From Sporopachydermia quercuum (taxonomy: Eukaryota > Ascomycota > Sporopachydermiomycetes > Sporopachydermiales > Sporopachydermiaceae), in the NCBI GenBank assembly GCA_001599295.1, contig BCGN01000007.1, positions 919,791 through 983,790 on the forward strand: a stretch of DNA of 64,000 nt, read 5' to 3'. Positions 22,601 to 35,453 of this stretch are shown here, piece by piece; position 1 is the stretch's first letter, and the number at the start of each line of letters is the position of its first letter. The position numbers and the translations under genes are program-made. Under the pieces are notes generated by a model that searched no databases, was not told the origin of the DNA, and saw only the letters and a program-made list of their open reading frames with translations.

Positions 22601-25600
22601 TTCGTCACAATGCTTAGAAAGTTCCTGCAAGGTGTCCTTATGCTGTGCATATCCTTGCAGACATAGGAAAGTCTCAAACGTCTGTCGTCTCGGCGTCGGA
22701 ACGTCCATTACGGTTTTAACTGACTGTTCCAGCGGCTCGCGGTCCGCGTTCCAGTCCGCAACGCGCCATCCGCATTCCAAAAGCAGGTCGGTGAAACCTT
22801 CGTGCTTGGCAAGCTCGGTTAAAATGTCCCAATGTTGAAGCTTTTCCGCGCATAGAATCCAGGAGTCTTCCCAAAGGGAATACTCGGCCTGCGAGAAGGG
22901 TAAAATGCCCGAGCGGCCTTTGATTTGTGCCGCTTCGTACTGTTGCAGGGCTTTATCGTATAAGCCGATTTGTTCAAAGGCGAGGGCGGAAGCTGTTTCG
23001 GCATACTTTGCACGGCTGCGCCACAGGCCATAAAACATGTCGGTTTCCTCTAAAGTGGCGTAGATATTGATTGTGGCGTCGAGGGTGCCTTCGTGGATGC
23101 GAGGGTTTTCTGATTTGGGATGCAAAAGTTGCGTTTCCAGCAAGTTAAGCGCGGGGTAATAGGCGTTAAAGGCGCAGCCCAGAAGTTTAATTACCTGCGG
23201 GGGCAGCTGCAGGTTGTTGCAGGCTGCTGCCGCCTCTAATAAGGTTTGGATGACGTTGGGCCGCCGCTCAGATTGCCTATTATGGTAATCTTTGCACAGG
23301 AGCGCCACCAAATGTTTGGTAAACTCTAGTTCGTCTCGGGTGGGGATTGTGGCGTACGCCACGGGGAAAAACTCAATCCAGGCGTAATGGGCCATTTTAG
23401 GTTGGATGAAATGAAGCTGGGCCAACGGATGGAGGAGATTAAGCGGGGTAATGTTTTTTATTTGGGCAATAAAGTCCCGCTGGCGGGAAATAAGGTCCAA
23501 AAGCGGAGTTTTGTTATCTAAATCTTCCATTTTCACATCCTGGTCGGAATTGGGACCCTGATTGGGAAAGTCTGCTGCCGAAACGGGCTTATATTCTTCT
23601 CCATCAGGTTTCTGGCTTCTAGTTTCAGTTACAGCCTCGCTTATTTCGCCTAGTGCGGGGAACTTGCCCTCTTTGTCCCGAACATAAATTCCTCCACTTT
23701 CGTCCAAGCTGCCGTACATCAAATAAACGGCCTGGGAAATCCAATACGAATCGGCTAAATATTCCCAATTCTGCTCTTTAACCACATACATTAACCGGAC
23801 CGAGATCTCCCGCTCTAAACTGTCCGAAAAGATCCGCATAAGCCGGTCCCGCATATGGAAATCACCGCTCCTCGTCGCCACTAAAAATGCATGTTCCAAC
23901 CGGACAGTTAGCTCCGTTCGGGCCAGTGTTTCGTCCTCAAAGATGTCCACAATTAACCGGAAGAAGTCCTTTGTAAGCGCGCTTTCTTGCCTTAATTCGA
24001 ACACCAGCATTTTGGACAAAAGCGCCACTTTTTCCTTATTTGTAGGAAACGGTTCCGTTTTGGAGAAAACCCAGGACCGGACAAGCGCGAGTATTTTGCT
24101 TAAAAGGGTAATGTCTACCGACCGGTCGAGTAATTGTCCAATTAGGGTAAGGAAGATGCGCCTTTGGTCGCCGAGATGAGAGATTCGGACCGCTCCGAGG
24201 TGAAGAATGCCGAGCATTAGTTTCACTACTGTTTGCGGATCCAGTTCCGGAACCGGAACTGTTACCGTGGCGGAGGCAGACGCAGACGCGGCACCGGAAG
24301 GGTTGCCTAAACCAGCTCCAGAAGAAGCCACAGTCGCCAAACTAGCCCCCGAACTCGATCGAGAAACATTGCCCGCGGCTGCTGCTGCCGGACCCGAGTT
24401 AGTACCGTTAGCCGAGCCATTTTGGCCCGAATTGGCGTTTGTACTGCTATGAGCAGCTGCTGCGCCTCCTCCGGTACTGGCTCCGCCTCCGTTAGCTGTG
24501 GCGCCAGCGATATGCTCTTTCCCCAAGCGGCCAAACGCCCGCATCAAATGGGGAAATAAGCTGTCTAAAGTATGTGGCTTGTACTTCACTAGAGTGTGGC
24601 ACAGTGCCACTCCGGCCGCCATCCCATCTGGGGTGGCCAGAAACTCAATAATAACGGTAACTATACTTTGGAGGAAGGTTTTAACTTCGTCAGGCTGATC
24701 TTCCTCTTTAGGACACTCAGTTATAATTGAGTTAAGTATTATGTCTAGAATAGGCTGCAGGGCGTCTTGGATTTCCGCATTAGGCGATTTCAGGCACTTT
24801 TCCGTCAACCTTCCTAATTGGTCCATATTATCAATTACCCAATCTGGCGATTTCCATTCCAATGCCGCATCCAGCACTGCAAGGGCGTTTAAACAGTACG
24901 GAATAGTGCTAAGATTGGAGATGTCCGGAAGCACTAAAAAGCGGTCGAAAAAGCTCAGTTTTATTACCACTTCGGGCCAAAGCTTAGGGGCTAAAAGCTC
25001 AGATAAAATTTTAAGCGCACGGGAGCATAATTCCGAATCAGGCAGTTTCTGGCCAGAAACGCATATAAATCGAATCAAAAAGGTAATGCAGCCTTCTCTT
25101 TGGTTTAACGGCACGGAATAAGTTTCCTGTTTAGTCTTGGCGGGGGTTGATTTGTCGGTTTCCCCATCGGTCATTTCAACGTCTCCGGCATTGGAGTTTA
25201 TTGTTTCCGGTTTCAGTAGAGAGTCAAGAGAATCATTGCCGTTTCCAGCGCCTGAATCAGTCGCCGAAGCGGAAGTGTCGTTCTTAGTGTCTTTGGGTGA
25301 ATTCGCGGCTAGCTTGCCGGTTCCAGCTTCCACTTTGAGTTCTTTCTCTGTCTCCTTTCCCGTTTCTGCTCCCTTTTCCGCTGCTGCGGCAGCCTCNGCT
25401 TCCGCCTCGGCTCGTCTTTCCCATTTCAGAATCAGCTCGGCAAAATCTATGGCCAACGTCTGATTGTCGGCATGGGCATTAGCAGCGGCAGTCAATTTAG
25501 TCATCGCGGCAACTATATTTGGAATAAAATGATCCCGCGCCTCAAAAAACAAATCGGGATGTCGAACAATAAACTGATGCACGCTCATTACCTGTGTGAC

Positions 25601-28600
25601 ACTAAACCCGTCTTCGGAAAGGACCCGTCTCGGCCATTTTACCCAAAGTGGCGAATTTATCCGCTGGGGAAGGACCGCGGCTAAATTGTCCAACGCTTGC
25701 CGCACTAAGTACCGCGTGTCCATCTGAAACGTTCTTAGAAGGGCAACATAAACCTGGGTAACTATCTTAGACGGGGTATCATAAGCCTTAATGAATAAGG
25801 TTATGACCAAATAGGCGGAAAGCTTAGTGATTGAGTCTTCGAGCTTAATATAGTTCCAGCCGAACTTTATGATGTCTTTGCGCATTTCGGTTACTATATT
25901 TGGGCCGAACTGCATGATAATAGCCGTCATTTGCAGTAACTCTAATCTGAAACGGTCTAAAGGCCCACCGGATTCGGAAGCAATTGGGCTTGAATTGGCG
26001 GAAGAAGCGAGACAAGGTTTCCAGACTTTATTATGGACTAAATCCAGCCAAATTGGGGAGTTATTGCCTAACCGGGACAGATTGCCGGCGGAGAGTCCCT
26101 CAATAAGTAATAATGGGTTAATGATATGCTTGTATATGTAGTGTTTGCATTCCGTGCAGCAAACTTTATTGCTGGTGAAACTTAAACATTTTTCCAGAAC
26201 TGTATCTTGGAATTCGGATTGTGGCGCGGTGACAATGGCGTTCCAGATAAAGTTCTCCACGGCGGGGGCCACGGCGATGTCCAAAAAGGAGAGTTTGTTG
26301 ACCAAATCGAGTAATGCGGTTAAATCCTGAGGTGCAGTAGTGAAATAGTCCACGTACAAATCCTGAAGTTTATTCAAACTTTGCTCTAGTTGAAATCTTC
26401 CTGGGGAGGAAAGTGGCGCAGTGCTTTCTTTAGTAACCATTTCCTGCATAAGACTGCATAGAAACTCTAAACTCTGTTTCCGTTTTGAGGTGAATTTTCC
26501 CGATTCGGCGCCAAAATGCACCAAAACGGATAAAATATCGACACAATTGGCAAACCTTGTCACGCTTTTGTCTCCACTCAATACTTTATCCATTTCCGGC
26601 AATGTTTCCTCAACATAGCTCCGAAGCCGGGGACATAGCGGCGAACTTAGGAAGTAGCTAAACCTTGTTCCCATTTCTCGGTCAGACAGCCTATTTAGGA
26701 AATATTGACCTGCCTCTTTGGGAAACTGGTTTAAATACTTCGCCACAGGTTCCCGAAAGGGGGAATCCGTCTTGCGCCTCAAATGAGCCTCCAGAAACAT
26801 TAAGGTTTTCATAATCTCGTCCAAAAAGGTAAATGCTGCTTTAGGAAGCAAATGAAACACCTGCAGGATCGCCACAATTATCTGAATCGTCGGCTGATGG
26901 TCCAAAGCTTCCGAGCTAAGTTCGGCGAGTTCTGCCGGTTGAGCCCAAGCTTTTAGATGGTCCAAAAGCTTCCGGCCAATCTCAACCTTAAAATAACTAA
27001 TAAGTAACTCTAAAAGCCGGGCTAAGCCTTCCAACCCTGATACAGTTAATTTTGTGTGATCCGAAAGATGCATTAACATGGGCCTAAGTCCGTTTTGTAA
27101 GAGTTCTTTCGGGAGCTTTGTGTTCAAGGCCAATACCGTTTGTAGCCCTTTATGTGCGGCATCGATTACCTCTTTGGACCGAGCCGATAAGGTTTTGAAA
27201 AACACGGCTAGAATCCGGATTCGGATTTGACCGTTTTGGGCTCCTGCAAATTCCGGTTTAGTCAGCGCAAGCGCCAAAAGCCGGATACACACAACTCGAA
27301 GCTGCACTAGTTGTTCCGCGGTTCGGTGTTCCAGAACCCGAGATGCAGATGTCAGCGACTCGTCGTCGGCATCCACTAAAGCAACTGCCTCCAGCAATAG
27401 CCGCGTTAATTCTTCCGAAAAGGTTAGAAACGTGTTGTCTAAACCTAAAATATACGTAACCGCGTCTATTGAGCCGATTTGCATTGGGAAGGGAAGCGCG
27501 CGTAATGGTTTGCCAAAAATGGGGGCTAAAAGCACGTTTTTGCATGGGTGAACTAAAGCCGAAATCGATTTGCCGGTTTTTTCGCTTAAAACTGCTAAAG
27601 CCGCCTGCGCCACATCTCGGACGGCGCTGTTAGCGTTGCCAAGGTCGTACACAAGCGTAGAGCTGAGCCCCAAAAAGGGTCTTGACGCCACATCCGTTTC
27701 GAGCGAATTACACTGGGCTAAAATGTACAAAATGGTGTCTTTAGCCGAGGTTTTAACCGTTTGCGGAGCTTCCGGGGGCAAATCTCGGAGCACAAATATC
27801 ATAGCCCGGGTCAGTTCAATTTGCCTACCCGAGAAATAGCTGGCGGTGATCCCCAAATCCCGAACCATTAAACTTACACCCGCACATCCTCCGGCTTTAT
27901 TGTAGTATTCTTCCTCATAGCACGCGTGCAGAAACGTGTCTAACACCGATCGAAGATACGGCGAGGTTAGAGTTTGCCCCGCCGTGGGGTAAATCACACT
28001 TAAAGTCCGGAATAGTGTTTGCAGCGCGCGTTTACCGGCGTCCTGTACATCCGAAAGGTAAAAGCCGAGTGCGTAGGAAATAGCAGAGAGATAAGGTTCG
28101 TCGGAAAGAAAGACGGCGCCTTCGGAATCGGAGACGGCAAAGGGTCTTTCCCGTCGGCGTTTCTCCACGGCTAAACGACCTAAAGAGAATAGCGCAATGT
28201 ATTCTGCGAACCGGTCGATAAGGTTGAGAGCTTCCGTTTTAAGGTCAGGAAGCGAGGTTGCAAAAAACAAGGTTTCAAATAGCCGGCGGGCTAACTTTTC
28301 CCGCATTTGGACTTTGGCCGGATCGATGATCTTAACCGCGGCTAGTGGTTTTTCTCCCCCCAGTCGTTTTTCGCCTAAAGTCGTCACTGCAGCAGAAACT
28401 CGGTGCGAAAAGTCGTCTGGGATCGGCTCCGCGTCTATAAACAGTAATAATAGCCGGGACAGGTATTTAAAGGCACTAATTCGGTATTCCGAACTAACAC
28501 GGGAATCCTCAAGCACAGAAATCGCTCCGGAAACTCCCGATGAGACCGAAAAAGTAACCGGAGCCGCGGCTCCAATCACTCGCATTGTAGCCTTAACCGA

Positions 28601-31600
28601 CTGGTCTAATTCATCCTCAGTAACTAAATCATGCGGAGGACGCATAAACTTCCGGTTCCGGCCCCCTAATTTGCCTAATATCCGGAATGTAGTGTGGCTG
28701 TGGCCGTGATTGTACGGTAACGGCTTTAAATGACGCCACAGCGCCTTCATAATCTCTTCCAAAACGGGTTCCATTATAGGGTCTAGGTACTCGGCGGTAA
28801 GGTTATCGACGCATAATTCGAGGGTGCGTAAGCCTTGGGAAACCAGTTCCGGATTGCCGTTTAGAGCATACACTAAGGGACGCATCAATTGGGACAGATG
28901 GGGTACTAAAAGGGATAGTCTAACCGGAATAGTTAGGCATAATTCAACGTAAATGTCCTTTTCCACCTGTTTCCGAGCCGTGTTTAATAGCCGGTTAAGA
29001 GACTCTAAAAGGACTTGCAACAACGGCAATATTTCCTTATAGAGAGCTTCGAAGCGGCCACCTCCAATCGAGCGGAAGAGAGTCCNAATTAGGAAGAAAT
29101 AAACCAAGGGCTCTCTTGCCGAAGTAGCTAATTTAAGCGAGTGTAAAATTAGCTTGTTCATATGGGGCAAAAGCATTTTCTCATTAGCGGCGGGGAATAA
29201 ATTAACCGACATGAAGGCGAGTTTAAATAGCTTCAATAGGATAGAAGATCTAGCCGAGTCTAATTCGCCTAAAAGAGGAAGTTTTTCCCGAAGAAACGAA
29301 AGCAAAATTCCAGAAAAATTTGCCGAGGAATGTTCGTTCGTTAGGAAAAACTGGGGTACGTGTAAAAGCGAAGGGTTGTCGAATAAAGCCGAGTAGAAAA
29401 ACGGCATTTCGTGCTGGACGATTTCGTTGAATGTGGCGGGATCTAAATGGGTGCAAACGGCAGCAAAAGTGTCCATTAGTTCTTTTTCCTCTTTTGTTGT
29501 GATGGCCGTAGGAGGAGGTGGAGGCGGAGTCGAGGTTGTGTTTGTACTAAGGTTCCCGTTCCGTGTCTCACTTCCGATTCCGGTGTTAGTGCTATTAGGA
29601 ACAATATGGCCTTCGGCTGCTGCCTGAGAAAAGAACCTTAACCCCAAAAGACCCTCCCGGAAGAAAGTTCGAAAGATGATAACTTCCTCATACGAGAAAA
29701 TCCGGGCGAAATCCTGCCAATTGTGTCCTGAGGGTCCCGAGGGCACGTGACCAGGGGCCGGAGGATTCGAGGCTTTAATCCCGAACGTGATAGTCTTTAG
29801 AAAGCTTAAAATAGTGCGGAAAAGATACCTTGCTTCATGAAGAGAGTCTGTGGTAGGGTCTGGCGATAATTTTATTGGCATTTCTTTATAAATATCAAAT
29901 TTATCTGGAAGGGTCGGAGAAGGACTCTGATGGGAGTTACCCTCTTTCCCTCTATTTTCTTTATCTTCAGAGCTGTCCCCTTTTGTCACGTGATCAAGTT
30001 TATTCCTCGCCTCTTCAGTGAATACGTCATCTTTATGTAGAACATTATTAGAGTCCATTTTCTCCCCTAAAACTCCCCTGTGGATTTCGGGCCGACGAGT
30101 TATCTTATAGCTTTGCTTCACTTTCTGATCCTCTAATACTCGTTTCTGGGCTTTCACGTGGCTTCTCACTACATTTTCATACGTTCCATTCAGCATCTTT
30201 AACCGTTNAATGTAGGCATCAACTATCATCATCACCAGCTTCCGAGCTTCGGCTTTATTAGGAGCTCGGGTGATCCGCTCCACCAAATTCAACAGGATTT
30301 TGGCACTCATTATTTGTACAGTCTGAGCTAAAGTTGGATCCAGCATGTTTTTGCAGTACAGTTTAATAGTACGGAACACTTGAGCCTCGGTTAACTGGAA
30401 TCTGACATGATGAATAAAGTCAGCCAACGTAGAAAATGCAAGAGGCCGTAATGTTTCATAAGCGGTTAAACCATCGCCAACAAGAACTCGCTCGTTGAAT
30501 AAAAGATCTATTTTAGGAACAAATCTGTCTCTGAAGTCTGTTGATAGAATATGTCGTGTGGCATGAAGGAGCTCTTTCCTCGCTGAGGACATTTCGCAAG
30601 GACAATCCTGTAGTAATCTGCAAATCAAGTCCGGAATGAGTTCCTGGTAGTTATTTTCCTTCAGGACAGCCCCCGCGTAGTTTCTGATGAAGACGTAAGC
30701 TAGAAAAGAGGCTGCTTTCACTTGTCCAAGGATGAACTCACCATACGCGGCTCTATTTTTTATCTGGGGAGCCACTTGAGACGTATAAAGCTCTCCGCGA
30801 GCTTCTGCCGCAGCNCGGGCTTCTGCTTGAGGTNCCGCTTGTAATGACAGAATATCAATGATATGGGGGATAAATTTAGGTAAAGTGGTCTCCACCAGGT
30901 TTTTATATGAAGAATACAAGCTTACCATTATGATAGGACATTCTGAGAGTGTTTTAAAAGAAGCCATGGCATGAGGTAGCTGTTTTGAAGGTGAATCATT
31001 TGATAAATCAGTCAATTGAGGTGACATAGGCTTAGGCGATAGAAAAGAATTGACAGGAGTGTTGCCAGCAGATATTTGGTTATTGCCAGAAAATGTTTCA
31101 TGAACAACTTGAGGCATAACCCTGTAAATCTCCGTTATAGTGTCAATAAAGCTATGAACTGAGTCCATCAGCATATCCTTATAAGCCTTATGGAAACTAA
31201 CAACAATCTTCATAATAAGCACTCCATTATCTTCATTTTCAGTCTTTAGAATCGTTTGTAGAGGTACTAATATCTCTTTGCAATAAGGACGGAAAGCATC
31301 AGTTAACTGAAGTCGGTGAATTATCTCTAAGATATAATTTCTTGCTCGATGTTCGTTTGAAGCTGATGAGAAGCTTACGGGGATTTGAGACAATTGGTTC
31401 ACCAATGGTGAGACCATTACTTTAAGAAAATGATCGTATTCTGAAGGAGCAAAGAAAGATTCGATGACATCGCAGAGTTCTCCTAAGCAGGAGATTTTCA
31501 CTTTGAGGTCTATGACTGTTAGTATCAGTTGATGCCAAGGGATAAAAAAGGGTATGAAAATGGTAGATGAATAAGAGAAAAAGACAGGAAACAACAACAA

Positions 31601-31810
31601 TATAGACAGCAATTGATAGAATAGAATTGCCAGTGTCGGACTCATTGCTACTATGTTTATGTTTTTATATTATTGCTATTATGTTCATAGATCATTTCCT
31701 TTCACTTAATCTGTATCTGCCACGATCATATAAACAACTTATCTGTGATACTTACCATCTTCTTGTAATTTAGCAGCAAAAACTTCTGCTTGAACTGGAA
31801 CTCCTGACAT
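19661..31810 (-). CDS. TRA1: SAGA/NuA4 scaffold TRA1 (PIKK-family pseudokinase, two exons)
   Basis: Exon 1 is 31756-31810 (55 nt, MSGVPVQAEVFAAKLQED) and exon 2 is 19661-31509. The intron of 246 nt (31510-31755) starts GTAAG and ends TACTAACAGTCATAG; the join restores the Tra1-like start (ED|DLKVKISCLGELCDVIESF). The product is about 3967 aa, against about 3744 in S. cerevisiae. Order: long HEAT-repeat solenoid, FAT region (about 2700-3500), PI3K-like domain (about 3600-3900) without normal catalytic motifs, and a FATC tail ending LWMPFL. Extra length comes from low-complexity inserts: Ala/Glu/Lys-rich near 25.2-25.4 kb, Ala/Gly/Ser-rich near 24.2-24.5 kb, Gly/Ala-rich near 22.2-22.3 kb and Asn/Gly/Ser-rich near 21.2-21.45 kb. 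Tra1 binds transcription activators and recruits both acetyltransferase complexes. Most of the gene is CpG-rich, but the 5' part above about 29.85 kb is AT-rich. Four single N bases lie inside. Confidence 0.96.
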
Positions 31811-33584
31811 TTTTCACTGTGGACTTTTATTCCTGTGATATTCTAGTGTTGGATTCAATACTGTACAACGTGAATGAATGTGTATGCTAATAAGCTGCGA
31901 ATGCAATGTATATATTTTTTACGAGAATTACTGGTTTAGGGGTTCTGGGTTTCTAACTTCTGAATCTATAACGTCGAAATTCTGTGTATCAATTGTAGCT
32001 GAATCGTACTGGTGCCTCCTGATCAACAGCCAGTTTCGTGTTCCTGGTTTCTGTTGCTGCTTCTGATTTCTGATTTCTGATTTCTCCTTCTGATTGCTCA
32101 GATGCTTGCAATAACAACAACTCGTGCGCAATTACGGTGATTATAAGGCATCCACGTTGCTAGCACGTAAATAACGAAAATCTGCTGCAATTGAACTTCC
32201 AGCTGCTGTAACAACAACTAGAAGAAACAGAATTGAGAACTGAACTAGAATCAAATCAATCAACTACCCAACGGCTTTTTATGNAATCAAATAGGCAATT
32301 CAATCAATCAACTCAACTTTTGCTTCTCTCCTTCTTCTTTGTTCTATTTGTTGTATAGCTTGATTCCTATACTTTTTTATCCTCCAATGTTCAAATAGTT
32401 CTTTCATTATAAGAAAAGGAAACTTTTCACTAGGAGATTTGTTGATGGTGAGAAAGGAAGTGTCTTAAGACAGGGGTGTGTATTTGGGAAAAACAATGAA
32501 ATGAAAAATGTGGGCGATCAGTTTGGCAGTTTTGCTGACGTAAGCAAATGGATGGGGTATGTTGGAGATAGAGAATAACGGAAATGATAGGAAGGAGATA
32601 GAAATGGGCAATTGATAATATATGACAATAAGTGATTTAAATATATGTTCAAATATATATATCAAGTGTGAATACATGCATTCTGCAAATGAAAAAAGAT
32701 AGCTACTTTAGTTGTTTCTGATGCTTTATTCTTGTGTCTGAGGTTTGCTGGATTGTGGGAGCTTGGAGTAGAAACTGAGANGTGAGGAAGCTGGGAATGG
32801 AGAATTTGGAGAATGAAGTGTAGAGTTCTGGTAGTAGATAGAGTTGAGAATAATGAACGCCTAACTTGATTTTTTTGTTATTCGTTTCTCAAAACTAAGC
32901 AGATTGCGGCNGCTGCTTGTTCAGAGTGGTTTATAGCTTGATTATCATTAGTAGAAACAAAGAAACAGAAGGCTGATTATATAGAGAAAGGATATGCTTC
33001 AATTGGCGATTCAACGAAAATGATCCTTTAGCTGACAATCATTGGCCCGGCTAGTTATTTTGGGCACTCTATTAAACTAACCTTTACCTAACTCAGGTTA
33101 CTACTAAAGAATGCTAGTATATATCAAGCAGTTACTATTCTATGGCTGGTTTTTACTGAAAGCCATTGTCAGTTTCCATCATCCATGAAGAATACTAATA
33201 CATATCGCTATACTGCATAAAAAATGAGGTCTGAGCAAGGCCAATTAAATTTTCTACTGATATTTTCATGGTAAATTAATAGTCATTGTTTTGCTTCCAA
33301 TAATCATTCATTATTCCTTTGAATTTCCTCTAGTATTTTCTGTTTTAGCGTAATTAGTCTTTCTTTATAGTTTATTTAGCGAAACTTTAATACTCCAATC
33401 AGGAAGGTATAAGTAACTATTGTGAACTTAACTCTAAACTTATAAGGCTTAACATCATAGAAATCAAATATAACTTTCTTCNACACTATTCACAATATGG
33501 AACTACTAAATAAGTTACTAATAACCAAGCCAGAAAAGAAAAGAAAAATCATATCGTCATAAATAACAGATTCCTCTCTAGGCT
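31811..33584. other. Intergenic region upstream of TRA1
   Basis: About 1.8 kb between the TRA1 start and the GH17 3' end. It holds a short tandem repeat at 32061-32085 (unit TGATTTC, three copies), several single N bases, and no recognisable gene. Confidence 0.5.
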
Positions 33585-34583
33585 TTATTCATAACCATTT
33601 TTAATTTCCTCTAAAGTATCAACAGAGCCAAATGATTGTTCAATTCCCTGAGGACCTGGATTCTTCCAATAGTCATCAAAAGCAGTAAAAAGCACTACTT
33701 CTCCACCAGTTTTATATAAAATATCAGTCAGAACACGTTTCTGGTTCTCTTTCGTTGGATTATGGAGGCCAAATTTGTTACCGGAATGAGGATAACCTGT
33801 CTCCACTACAAATACTTGTTTCCCAGGGCATATGCCTTGTATCATATTGATTTGATTAATAACGAACAGCCCACAATGATCAATAGAAACTTCAGGAGCA
33901 AAATAGGGATGTGAATTTATACCAATAAAGTCAACTGCATCATTTTGGCATATTTCTGGGAACCATTCAATTGCTACTGGTGGCTCTGCCGTGCCAATAG
34001 GTCCCGAATACCCAGCGTCATTAAGCTTATGTTTAACCTCATCAATTTTATTTAATAGCTCATAGGAATTAACATACCCAAGGAAAATAGCCTCGTTTCC
34101 AACCATTATATTTTCAATCAAATGCCACCAGGTTTTTCCATTGCTGTCAGAACCATCCATTTGCCATATAAAATAATCTACTTGATGGTTCACTTGATCA
34201 ATGCCTCCACCTGGGATCCAGAATCCCATTAACAGTTTAATATCTTTTTCTTCAAATGTACCACGCATAAAACTAAGACAATCACAGTCATTAGCATACA
34301 ATCGTATTTTCTTGATTCCTAAATTAGTAAAAGCATCTAAATCTTTGGATATTTGGAAACCTGATTTGCAAGTACCTTCATTGTTGAAAGGTGAATATGT
34401 GATTCCTGTAGGCATAGGAATATCTGTGATTGATACAACAGCTAGAGGAGAAGGACTATGGTTAATGAGAAGATGAAGGATATGTGTTATTGAAGATATT
34501 ACAATGAGTTATAATTGCTTTGAAGTGTACATACATTTAACCGCTAAGAAGAGCAAAAGCGGTATTTGAAACGCAGCTAGCAT
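33585..34583 (-). CDS. GH17 cell-wall glucanase/glucanosyltransferase, SCW4/10/11-like (two exons)
   Basis: Exon 1 is 34535-34583 and exon 2 is 33585-34441, giving 301 aa. The intron of 93 nt starts GTATGT and ends with an ATTAAC branch site and pyrimidine tract before TAG. The split Ser codon links a signal peptide (MLAAFQIPLLLFLAVK) to VVSITDIPMPTGITYSPFN. GH17 hallmarks: ITYSPFNNEGTCKS, the probable acid/base Glu at about 133 (VGNEA), the nucleophile Glu at about 230 (VVETGYP), and LFTAFDDYWKNPGPQG. The family acts on beta-1,3-glucan in the cell wall. Compared with SCW4/10/11 it lacks the long Ser/Thr-rich N-terminal region, so only the catalytic module is secreted. Without the intron it would be read as a 276-residue protein with no signal peptide. 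Confidence 0.88.
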
Positions 34584-35453
34584 GCTTGATCCAGCGAGTA
34601 GTTTTTGGTGCAAGTCGTGGATTAGAAACAATTAGAAGTTAAGACAATTATAATTGATCTGACTATTTATTCCATAGTGATTTTAAATAATAATACAACT
34701 GACATTAATAAATAGTAAATAGTTATAATAAGTACAATGAATGTTCATTGGATTAATTGCTTAAGGCTTGACAGCTGAGTATATATAGTATCCTCTTTCA
34801 TTACGTTGACCTTTGAGAGATCTCAACTGATAGATCAAATAATCATTGACGGCATCGATTGAGAAGAATCAAAATAAGNGTTGGTTTGTTTCTTTGTTCC
34901 TATTTGTTTCATAGTATTCGTGGTTAACTATTGGATCTCAACGGAGAGTTGTTAGTAGTTAGAATGACCAGTATGTGGTTGTCGAGGAGGAATTAGAATA
35001 AAGGTCCATTGCCTTGGAGTTTCTTCGATTCAATCTAAGACCTAGTTTAGTTTGGGAGTTTGATTAAGGTTAGAAAACAGAAGGAAGTTACTGTGGAGTC
35101 CAAATAAACCTGTTTACTACTGAAATGAAAAGATATCTTCTTAATTTTTTCGAAAGCAGCATTTAGAGCTTATTATATTGCTTTGTAGTATCAACTCTAT
35201 TAAAAAGTATAGCGTGTATTTTCTTATTTCTTTCCGTCAACTTGGTGAGTAGTTCCCATAGCTTTTTAAAGATAGATCTTGGTTCTTATTAAGGTTATAA
35301 GCCTTATGTTTAAGTTTGTTAAACTATTATTAAGTTTATCTTTTGACAAACCTTATATTCGAATCAAATATCAGGCACATTTTGTTCTTTATTACATTTT
35401 GATTGAAAAGCAAACAGTAGCTACTATATAAAAGATTATTTGCAAATAAACTC
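34584..35453. other. Intergenic region upstream of the GH17 gene
   Basis: About 0.9 kb of AT-rich DNA between two minus-strand genes. It must contain the GH17 promoter; TATATA near 34780 is a possible TATA element. Nothing else seen. Confidence 0.45.

Noticed and set aside
31511-31645. TRA1 N-terminus with a hydrophobic leader (MSPTLAILFYQ)
   Set aside because: This is translation of the intron. The branch site and AG at 31510, plus the 55-nt exon, give the proper Tra1 start.
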